Source: Ruminococcaceae bacterium UBA1785
GTDB taxonomy: Bacteria; Bacillota; Clostridia; Oscillospirales; Acutalibacteraceae
NCBI GenBank assembly: GCA_002314555.1
Contig: DCGF01000103.1
Location: 313 to 6,818, forward strand
Length of the DNA: 6,506 nt
Direction: 5' to 3'
Part shown: positions 1-5,829 of the stretch, piece after piece
Layout: each line of letters starts with the position of its first letter
How positions within the stretch are numbered: the first letter of the stretch is position 1
Program-made: the position numbers and the translations under genes
Notes under the pieces: generated by a model
Told to the model about the DNA's origin: nothing
The model's database searches: none
Seen by the model: the letters and a program-made list of their open reading frames with translations, nothing else

Positions 1-1013
1 GTCTCGCCTTCCGGCGTGGTTTCGGCCGCAGTAGTCGCGTCTACGGTCGTAGTTTCAGGCTGGAAGTAAGCCTTTTTGTCTATCGTCAAATCGATGACTC
101 CAGCCTGGTTTGGTGTCGCTGCGTCCTGGTCTTTAATTACCTGAGCCGCAAACGCCATCTTATCCTTAAGGTTTGTCACGGAACCGACCTTAACATCAAT
201 TCTGTCCTCGTATCTCATAACGATGTTATATACATCAGAGACGATAAGTTCTGTGATACCTGTGATCTCATTTTCGATAAAGAGGTTCATGATTTCGCAG
301 AATGTAGTAACCTCTTTTTCTGTCTTAAACTCCACAGTCTTTCCAACTATAGCGGACTTGATGCTTGCGCCCTTTAAGACAATGAATTCCTTATTTGCTA
401 TAACATAGACTGTCTTAGATTTTTCCTCTTCGGCAGGCTCAGTAGTTTCTTCAGGACTCTCTTCTGTGGTCTCAGCCGCTACCTCAGTAGCTTCCTCAGT
501 CTCAGTTTCTGCCTCCGCCTCTACCTCGACTGCCTTTCCGCCCTCTAAAACAGCATTCGCATAGATGTCATCTATTGAAGCTGCAGTACCAAGTACTTTG
601 GCATCCTCATTAAGAAGCACATATCCGTCAGGACTTTCTACTGCACATCTAATCGAAGTCTCATGAACTGTGATTATTAACTTGTTTGGGAGAGAGATCT
701 TTACCGAAACCTCACCTATGTATGGAAGCTTTTGAGTGATATGCTCCTTAACTTTATTTCGGTTGATGAGGAAGAGGTTATCGCCCTCATTTACTCCCGA
801 AACACCGAGTACCTCGCCTTCGGTATAAATGCTGTAACCCCTGACCTCCATCTTATTTACATGGAAGAAAACTGTGAACGAAAGCACAAGTCCGATAACC
901 AAAACGACAACGATGATAGCGACGTAAAAGATACGCATTCGCTTTTGGTTCTGCCGTTTTCGTTCATCTCGGTGAGCTCTTCGTTGCTCCTCCTTCGACA
1001 TGTTCTCAGGCAT
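1..1013 (-). CDS. ftsQ: FtsQ/DivIB-type cell division protein with POTRA domain (3' end missing)
   Basis: This gene encodes a bitopic divisome scaffold protein. FtsQ/DivIB links FtsL/FtsB-type proteins and the septal FtsW-PBP synthase outside the membrane. The frame stays open for 337 codons to the left edge, so the C-terminus is not seen. Residues 1-27 are a charged, Lys/Arg-rich cytoplasmic tail. Residues 28-50 are one hydrophobic membrane segment, and about 51-118 are a POTRA domain (VNKMEVRGYSIYTEGEVLG through LPNKLIITVHE). The beta domain follows from about 119 to 314, with RYEDRIDVKVGSVTNLKDK at 267-285 and GVIDLTIDKKAYFQP at 305-319 matching the family pattern. Unusually, an acidic Glu/Thr-rich stretch (about 163-197) interrupts the beta domain, and a second Thr/Glu-rich segment begins at residue 320. 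The ATG at 1013 is chosen because GGAGGA lies 7 nt upstream; the in-frame ATG at 1001 has no comparable site. It starts 3 nt after the murG stop. Family assignment is firm, but divIB and ftsQ are interchangeable names here. Confidence 0.9.
   Translation of the reverse strand, partial: MPENMSKEEQRRAHRDERKRQNQKRMRIFYVAIIVVVLVIGLVLSFTVFFHVNKMEVRGYSIYTEGEVLGVSGVNEGDNLFLINRNKVKEHITQKLPYIGEVSVKISLPNKLIITVHETSIRCAVESPDGYVLLNEDAKVLGTAASIDDIYANAVLEGGKAVEVEAEAETETEEATEVAAETTEESPEETTEPAEEEKSKTVYVIANKEFIVLKGASIKSAIVGKTVEFKTEKEVTTFCEIMNLFIENEITGITELIVSDVYNIVMRYEDRIDVKVGSVTNLKDKMAFAAQVIKDQDAATPNQAGVIDLTIDKKAYFQPETTTVDATTAAETTPEGE
423..527 (-). other. Acidic Glu/Thr-rich low-complexity insert in FtsQ
   Basis: Residues 163-197 of the FtsQ product contain 17 Glu and 7 Thr in 35 positions and no basic residue. 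The remainder is mostly Ala, Val, Pro and Ser. The DNA is a degenerate run of GAG/GAA, GCN and ACN codons. The segment lies between the end of one beta-domain strand region (YVLLNEDAKVLGT, 131-143) and its apparent continuation (FIVLKGASIKSAIVGKTV, 210-227), which are normally much closer in this family. It is probably a disordered extracytoplasmic loop. Composition is directly visible; the disorder and surface position are inferred. Confidence 0.75.
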
Positions 1014-1016
1014 GCT

Positions 1017-2165
1017 CTATTCCTCCAAAGTTACTTCTTTTTTCCTCATTACTCTAAGGATATTTTCAACGATTAAATCAGTTGAGTTAAGTATTGCCAT
1101 TGCTTTTGCATTCTTTGACATCTCACTTAAAGTCTCAGGACTGTTTATAATCTCGTTGATCATCTCTGTCAAAACATCTGCAGTTAAATCTTTTTCTTCG
1201 ATTATCCTTGCTGCACCGTTATTTACAAGTTCCATCGCATTAAAATACTGGTGGTTTTCAGCAGCGTATGGATATGGAATCAAGATTGATGGTTTGCCAA
1301 GTGCACGAAGTTCGTAGAGTGAAGATGCGCCCGCACGGCAGATTACCAAATCTGCTGCTGGCATGCAGATATGCATGTCATCTATGTACTCACGAATCTC
1401 TATATCATCTCTATTTTCAAAATCAACTCCAAGTTCGTGGAGTTTATCTGGAACCCATTTACCATTCTGACCTGCTGCGTGAAGGAACATGCAGTCGTGG
1501 TCATCCTTCTTATTTGCAATTACACCACACATCGCTTTGTTTATAGCGATAGCTCCAAGGCTTCCGCCCATAGAGAGAACAAGTGGCTTGTCAGGTTCTA
1601 CATTTAAGACTGTACGGCACTCAGCACGGTTTGCTTTAATGAGTTCGCCTCTTACTGGAAGTCCTGTGATAACTGGCTCATTTAAACACTCGATTCGGTC
1701 ACGAGCATCCTCCGATGTGAGCATTACAACCTCTGCATATTTAGCGAGTGCTTTATTTGTCACACCTGGGAAGGCGTTTTGTTCATGGATAGCTATAGGG
1801 TAGCCGAGTTTATGAGCTTCCCTTAGTACCGGTCCACTTACATAGCCACCAAAACCAACTACTACATCAGGGTCAAATTCCCTGATTATTTTTTTGGCAG
1901 CCGATGAGCTTGTAACAAGTCTACCGAGTGTCTTAAAGTTATGCACTATAGCGCTCGGTGAAAAGCTACGCTGGAAGCCGCTGATTTTTATAGTCGTAAA
2001 ATCAAAACCGGCATTTGGGACTAGTCTTGTCTCCATATGGTCAGGTGTACCGACAAAGAGAATCTCTACTTCGTCCTTATACTCCTCCCTGATTTTGCTC
2101 GCTACTGCAAGCGCAGGATTTATATGCCCACCTGTTCCACCTGTCGCAAAAAGAATTTTCATCAT
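1017..2165 (-). CDS. murG: MurG, lipid II synthase (UDP-GlcNAc:lipid I GlcNAc transferase)
   Basis: MurG is a GT-B fold, GT28-family glycosyltransferase. It works on the inner face of the membrane, moving GlcNAc from UDP-GlcNAc to lipid I to give lipid II. At 382 residues it is within the usual family range. The N-terminal glycine loop GGTGGH is at residues 9-14. HEQNAFPGVTNK at 127-138 is the conserved acceptor-side segment, and GGSLGA at 200-205 is the second glycine-rich loop. The donor-binding helix region CRAGASSLYELRALGKPS spans 276-293, with Glu285 as the likely uridine-ribose ligand. AENHQYFNA at 302-310 supplies the Gln and Asn of the conserved QxxN-like site. No signal peptide or membrane span is seen, as expected for a peripheral protein. 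Two adjacent ATGs begin the frame, and the second (2162) has better ribosome-site spacing, so the true product may be one residue shorter. It lies 12 nt after ftsW. Confidence 0.97.
   Translation of the reverse strand: MMKILFATGGTGGHINPALAVASKIREEYKDEVEILFVGTPDHMETRLVPNAGFDFTTIKISGFQRSFSPSAIVHNFKTLGRLVTSSSAAKKIIREFDPDVVVGFGGYVSGPVLREAHKLGYPIAIHEQNAFPGVTNKALAKYAEVVMLTSEDARDRIECLNEPVITGLPVRGELIKANRAECRTVLNVEPDKPLVLSMGGSLGAIAINKAMCGVIANKKDDHDCMFLHAAGQNGKWVPDKLHELGVDFENRDDIEIREYIDDMHICMPAADLVICRAGASSLYELRALGKPSILIPYPYAAENHQYFNAMELVNNGAARIIEEKDLTADVLTEMINEIINSPETLSEMSKNAKAMAILNSTDLIVENILRVMRKKEVTLEE
1021..1026 (-). promoter_or_regulatory. Ribosome binding site of ftsQ, inside the end of murG
   Basis: GGAGGA on the minus strand lies 7 nt before the ATG at 1013 and is made by the last sense codons of murG (TTG GAG GAA). 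It decides the ftsQ start in favour of 1013 over the in-frame ATG at 1001. It also makes translational coupling to murG likely. Confidence 0.75.
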
Positions 2166-2168
2166 TTT

Positions 2169-2174
2169 CTCCCT
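2169..2174 (-). promoter_or_regulatory. Ribosome binding site of murG
   Basis: AGGGAG on the minus strand lies in the 12-nt gap after ftsW. It is 3 nt from the ATG at 2165 and 6 nt from the ATG at 2162. The longer spacing is closer to the usual optimum, so initiation at the second Met (MKILFATGG) is favoured. Confidence 0.65.
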
Positions 2175-2177
2175 AAA

Positions 2178-3383
2178 CTATGATTTCTTTATATTTGCGT
2201 ATCGTGAAACGCCCAGTATCAGGCCCATTTCACCAAGTAACATCATTATAGAAGTACCGCCGTATGAGAAGAATGGAAGGCTGATACCTGTGTTTGGTAG
2301 CACGTCTGTTACAACGGCGATATTAAGTGCTGCCTGAAGTCCAACCTGTGTTGAAATACCCATCGCTAGAAGTGCTGCGAACTTATCCCTCGTGTGCATG
2401 CCGATGTAGAATCCACGCCAAACGAGAAGTACGAAGAGAATCATGATGATAGCAGCGCCTATAACTCCAAGTTCCTCACAAACTATAGAGAAGATGAAGT
2501 CGTTCATAGGCTCTGAAACGTAGAGCTGCTTCTGCTTTGAGTTTCCTATACCAACGCCAAAGAGTCCGCCTGAACCTATGGCATAAAGTGCGTTATTTGT
2601 CTGCCAACGTGTGCCCTGAGGGTCATAGTCCTTATCGAGCCAAGCATAAATACGAGGCTGCGCGTGTTCCGGAAGAATAGTCGGATTTAAAACTACAATT
2701 ACCGCAACTACCAAAACAAGTCCTATGCCTATGATGAACCACTTTGAATCGAAGCCTGCAAACCAAGCCATGATAAGACCGAAGAGGAAGACAAGGATAG
2801 TTCCTGATACGTGGTTTTCAAGATAGATAAGTGCACAGAAAGAACCAACAAACAAAATATATTTAAAGAGGAAGTAATCGTGTGCTTTCATGTCCCTGTC
2901 GCGGAACTTAACTCTCTCATCAGAGTTTATAGCTCTATAGTTATCACCTATGTCTTTAGCCATATAGAGGATGACCGCGAGTTTTGCAATCTCTGAAGGC
3001 TGGAATGAGGTTACACCTGGGATTGTAATCCATCTGTGGAATCCTTCAAATCCCGACGGAGCCGGAAGAATAAGTACCAAAACGAGCAGGAAGTAAGAGA
3101 GCAAAACAGCTGGTTTTACAAGTGCTCTATAAGTTACATAGTGTATCTTTGATGCTATGAACATAGCAGCAAGTCCAACCAAAGCAAAGAAAAGCTGACG
3201 TTTAAAGTAATAGAGACTATCACCGTTATTGTTGTAATAACAGTAGGTGTATGATGCTGAGAACATCATAGTAAGACCTATAGTAAGAAGTACTAGCACT
3301 AAGATAAGGAAAGGTATATCCATTCCTCCATGTGCGATGATTTTCGGGTCTATTCGTCTTTTCTTTTTAACTTCAGCTGACAT
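2178..3383 (-). CDS. ftsW: FtsW/SpoVE-type SEDS peptidoglycan glycosyltransferase
   Basis: This is a polytopic SEDS-family membrane protein that polymerises lipid II into glycan strands together with a partner class B PBP. It has 401 residues, close to the family norm. The short cytoplasmic tail is Lys/Arg-rich (VKKKRR), and about ten hydrophobic segments follow, the first at about 23-43 ending in the typical FSASY. FQPSEIAKLA at 127-136 is a family signature. The large extracytoplasmic loop carries DPQGTRWQTNNALYAIGSGG (254-273), then GVGIGNSKQKQLYVSEP and MNDFIFSIVCEELG (293-306), where Asp295 aligns with the catalytic Asp of SEDS proteins. PNTGISLPFFSYGGTS at 363-378 is the C-terminal signature. 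Start: AGGGGA is 7 nt upstream of the ATG. Its place between mraY and murG, next to a PBP gene, supports a division or sporulation role rather than RodA. FtsW and SpoVE cannot be told apart from sequence alone; whether the host sporulates would settle it. Confidence 0.93.
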   Translation of the reverse strand: MSAEVKKKRRIDPKIIAHGGMDIPFLILVLVLLTIGLTMMFSASYTYCYYNNNGDSLYYFKRQLFFALVGLAAMFIASKIHYVTYRALVKPAVLLSYFLLVLVLILPAPSGFEGFHRWITIPGVTSFQPSEIAKLAVILYMAKDIGDNYRAINSDERVKFRDRDMKAHDYFLFKYILFVGSFCALIYLENHVSGTILVFLFGLIMAWFAGFDSKWFIIGIGLVLVVAVIVVLNPTILPEHAQPRIYAWLDKDYDPQGTRWQTNNALYAIGSGGLFGVGIGNSKQKQLYVSEPMNDFIFSIVCEELGVIGAAIIMILFVLLVWRGFYIGMHTRDKFAALLAMGISTQVGLQAALNIAVVTDVLPNTGISLPFFSYGGTSIMMLLGEMGLILGVSRYANIKKS

Positions 3384-3390
3384 TCTTTAT

Positions 3391-3396
3391 TCCCCT
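3391..3396 (-). promoter_or_regulatory. Ribosome binding site of ftsW
   Basis: AGGGGA on the minus strand lies in the 14-nt gap after mraY, 7 nt before the ATG at 3383. It supports that start and leaves no room for a separate promoter between the two genes. Confidence 0.65.
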
Positions 3397-3397
3397 A

Positions 3398-4459
3398 TTA
3401 TCCGAAATATATGAGAAGGCAAGCGCCTGCGCCTGCGACCAAGTTTACAAATGAGAATACTAAAACGATTTTTACTTCTGACCAACCACATTTCTCAAAG
3501 TGGTGATGAATAGGTGCCATCTTTAAGAGACGTTTACCTGTGGCGTTTGGATCAGTGCGTCTTGCAATCTTCTTTGTGATTTTAAAGTAGCCGATTTGAA
3601 CTACGTCTGAGAGACCTTCCATTACATAGACAAATCCAGCTACAAGCAAGATGAGTGGACAGTCTATTGCATAGGCAAGACCGACGATGGCGCCGCCAAG
3701 GAACATAGAACCTGTGTCACCCATGAAGCATTTTGCTGGGTGCCAGTTCCAGATAAGATAGCCGGCGCAAGCGCCAAGAAGCGCACAAGCGAAGATTGAT
3801 GCGCCAATAAAGTGATGAAGCGCCGCCATGACTGCAAACGAAAGTGCAGCAGTGACAGTAACAGATGCACAGAGACCATCGATACCATCAGTGAAATTAA
3901 CAGCATTAACTGTTGCATAGATTACAACAACAGTGAAGAGTGCAAAGATGATTGGTGAACCATACTGAACGTTACCTACGAATGGGATGTACATATACTG
4001 GTCGCCTGTGAGGCAGAGAGTTACGATGTATGCACCTGAGAGTGCAAGCTGGAAAAGAGTCTTCTGAATAACTGTAAGTCCCTCGTTCTGCTTCTTTGCA
4101 ACTTTGATATAGTCATCAGCAAAACCGATAAGGCCAAAACCTAAAGCGAGGATAATTCCTGAGTAGAGTTTTACCTTTGTTGAATCAGCGATGATATCCT
4201 GATAAAGAGCTACAACATCAACACCGAGCGCCTTATTTAAAAGAATCACAGCGATAGTCGTAATCACTGTTGAGATGATAAACATGATGCCGCCCATAGT
4301 CGGTGTGCCCTGTTTATTCTTATGCCAGTTTGGACCGATGTCGAGAATAGTCTGACCAAACTTTAATTTATGAAGTGCTGGTACCAAAACGATACCGAGA
4401 AGTGCTGAGATTAAGAATCCTAAAACTGCAGCGATTATAAGGCTCACTAATATTTTCAT
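3398..4459 (-). CDS. mraY: MraY, phospho-N-acetylmuramoyl-pentapeptide transferase
   Basis: MraY is an integral membrane enzyme that transfers phospho-MurNAc-pentapeptide from UDP to undecaprenyl phosphate, forming lipid I. This is the first membrane step of wall synthesis and feeds MurG. The 353 residues are all hydrophobic segments and short loops, as expected for a ten-helix protein. Key motifs are present in order: GTPTMGGIM at 51-59; FADDYIK at 113-119 with the paired Asp115-Asp116; NFTDGIDGL at 188-196, holding the active-site Asn and Asp residues; NWHPAKCFMGDTGS at 238-251 with the Mg-binding Asp248; and PIHHHFE at 316-322, the MraY-specific His motif that separates it from WecA-type relatives. 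The ATG overlaps the murF stop as ATGA, and AAGGAG lies 7 nt upstream inside murF. Nothing is missing or damaged. It sits directly upstream of ftsW with no murD between. Confidence 0.98.
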   Translation of the reverse strand: MKILVSLIIAAVLGFLISALLGIVLVPALHKLKFGQTILDIGPNWHKNKQGTPTMGGIMFIISTVITTIAVILLNKALGVDVVALYQDIIADSTKVKLYSGIILALGFGLIGFADDYIKVAKKQNEGLTVIQKTLFQLALSGAYIVTLCLTGDQYMYIPFVGNVQYGSPIIFALFTVVVIYATVNAVNFTDGIDGLCASVTVTAALSFAVMAALHHFIGASIFACALLGACAGYLIWNWHPAKCFMGDTGSMFLGGAIVGLAYAIDCPLILLVAGFVYVMEGLSDVVQIGYFKITKKIARRTDPNATGKRLLKMAPIHHHFEKCGWSEVKIVLVFSFVNLVAGAGACLLIYFG

Positions 4460-5829
4460 GAAAGTTCTCCTTTTACAAGGTCTATTACATCCTCAAGTTT
4501 CATGCCACGGCTTCCCTTAAATGCGACTACGTCGCCCTCTTTAAGGATAGCCGAGAGGTGCTTCGCAAGTTCCTCTTTTGAGTCAAACTCAAAGACGCGA
4601 AGAACTCCGCACTTTTTCGCCTCGTCTGCGACATACTTTGCAAGTTCGCCGTATGTGAGGAGCATGTCCACTCCCGCCTCGGCTAAATACTTGCCACAGT
4701 TTCTGTGACCCTCCTCGCTGTATGAGCCGAGCTCAAGCATGTCAGCGATAACAGCGATCTTTCTATGTCCGCCCTCTCCCTTAATTCTGAGAGTGTTTGA
4801 AAGAGCGCGAACGGAATCAGGACTTGCGTTATAACAGTCCTCAACGAGTGTTACGCCACCTACAACTTCAACGAGTTCTCTCATTCCTGCAGGGACATAA
4901 TTTAGAAGGGCTTTTGCCATAAGTTGTGGCTCTATTCCCTCTTCGATACCTACGCTTATAGCAGCGAGTGCATTATAGACATTATGTTCGCCAGTAGTTG
5001 GGAGAACCACTTTAAAGGATATTGAAGGCTTTACCGATGCTGTAAATTCTGTGGAAGCTTCTTTGTAAATGATATCTGTTGCAGTTACATCTGCATCTGT
5101 CTTTATAGCGTAAGTTCTAATTTTAAATTTATTGTCAAAATCAGATTCTTTGACTGTGCTGAGCATGTCGTTATCTGTGTTTAATATCAAAGTTGAACCC
5201 GGCTTTAAGCCCTCGAGTATCTCGAGCTTTGCAGCGAGTATTCCCTCTCTACTTCCGAGGTTCTCTATGTGTGAGACACCGACATTCGTAATCACAGCCA
5301 TGTTTGGAAGAGCAGTCTTAGTTAAAACTGAGATTTCACCCTTATGATTCATGCCCATCTCTATGACTGCAGCAGTGTGATCCTCATTAAGACCTAGGAG
5401 CACCCTTGGCACACCTATTGAGTTGTTTAAATTACCCTCAGTCTTATGTGCATTATATTTTGCATTTAAAACGCACCAAATCATCTCTTTAGTAGTTGTC
5501 TTACCAACACTACCTGTTAGTGCTACAACTGGGATGTCAAATAGGTTTCTGTATTCACGGGCCAAGTCTAAGAAAGCTTTCTCAGTATCCTCCACCCTGA
5601 TCACTGGAACTGAAGTCTCGACGTCTTGATGAACTAAAACTGCAGCGGCACCAGCTTTTACAGCCGACTCCACAAAAGTATGTCCATCAAGTCGCTCGCC
5701 TTTGATTGCTACGAAAAGTGCTCCAGGTGTTACCTGCCTATTATCAATAACAACCGATGTTATCTCTGCGTGACCGCTTGCCGTGCCACCACAGTATTTT
5801 GCGATATCTTCAGTAGTTAACGTCTTCAT
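4456..5829 (-). CDS. murF: MurF, UDP-MurNAc-tripeptide--D-Ala-D-Ala ligase
   Basis: MurF is a cytoplasmic ATP-dependent Mur ligase that adds the D-Ala-D-Ala dipeptide to UDP-MurNAc-tripeptide, completing the pentapeptide that MraY uses. Length is 457 residues, typical of the family. The N-terminal substrate domain (about 1-97) contains SVVIDNRQVTPGALFVAIKG (25-44). The central ATPase domain begins with the P-loop TGSVGKTTTK at 105-114, followed by EGNLNNSIGVP at 131-141, the metal-site EMGMNHKGEI at 157-166, and TNVGVSHIENLGSREGI at 181-197. Lys201, in ILAAKLEIL, is at the position of the carbamoylated Lys of Mur ligases. The C-terminal domain has DCYNASPDSVRAL at 331-343, MLELGSYSEEGHR at 364-376 and FKGSRGMKLE at 437-446. 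NNSIGVP and the YNASPDS form are characteristic of MurF rather than MurC, MurD or MurE. The start is supported by AGAGGA 6 nt upstream; the ATG overlaps the preceding PBP stop by one base. Confidence 0.97.
   Translation of the reverse strand: MKTLTTEDIAKYCGGTASGHAEITSVVIDNRQVTPGALFVAIKGERLDGHTFVESAVKAGAAAVLVHQDVETSVPVIRVEDTEKAFLDLAREYRNLFDIPVVALTGSVGKTTTKEMIWCVLNAKYNAHKTEGNLNNSIGVPRVLLGLNEDHTAAVIEMGMNHKGEISVLTKTALPNMAVITNVGVSHIENLGSREGILAAKLEILEGLKPGSTLILNTDNDMLSTVKESDFDNKFKIRTYAIKTDADVTATDIIYKEASTEFTASVKPSISFKVVLPTTGEHNVYNALAAISVGIEEGIEPQLMAKALLNYVPAGMRELVEVVGGVTLVEDCYNASPDSVRALSNTLRIKGEGGHRKIAVIADMLELGSYSEEGHRNCGKYLAEAGVDMLLTYGELAKYVADEAKKCGVLRVFEFDSKEELAKHLSAILKEGDVVAFKGSRGMKLEDVIDLVKGELS
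4467..4472 (-). promoter_or_regulatory. Ribosome binding site of mraY, inside the end of murF
   Basis: AAGGAG on the minus strand lies 7 nt before the mraY ATG and within the last codons of murF (a Lys-Gly-Glu stretch). Together with the ATGA stop-start overlap it points to coupled translation of murF and mraY. Confidence 0.7.

Noticed and set aside
423..527. A tandem repeat or phase-variable tract in ftsQ
   Set aside because: The codons vary (GAG, GAA, GCN, ACN in mixed order) with no perfect repeat unit, so switching by slippage is unlikely. It is treated as low-complexity coding sequence.
732..1076. Plus-strand open frame of 114 codons opposite ftsQ and the end of murG
   Set aside because: It is antisense to a well-supported FtsQ frame, and its composition is that of a complementary frame. 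No ribosome site or recognisable domain supports it.
2166..2177. A possible promoter or terminator in the intergenic gaps (12 nt here, 14 nt at 3384-3397)
   Set aside because: The gaps are too short, hold only ribosome binding sites, and show no hairpin followed by a T-run on the transcribed strand.
1894..2337. Plus-strand open frame of 147 codons across the murG-ftsW junction
   Set aside because: It runs antisense to two genes with full family motifs. No Shine-Dalgarno sequence or coherent domain is seen, and it is long only by chance.
3664..3918. Minus-strand 84-codon frame inside mraY in another frame
   Set aside because: It lies wholly within the motif-rich part of mraY, and its hydrophobic Leu/Ser-rich product is an out-of-frame reading of membrane helices.
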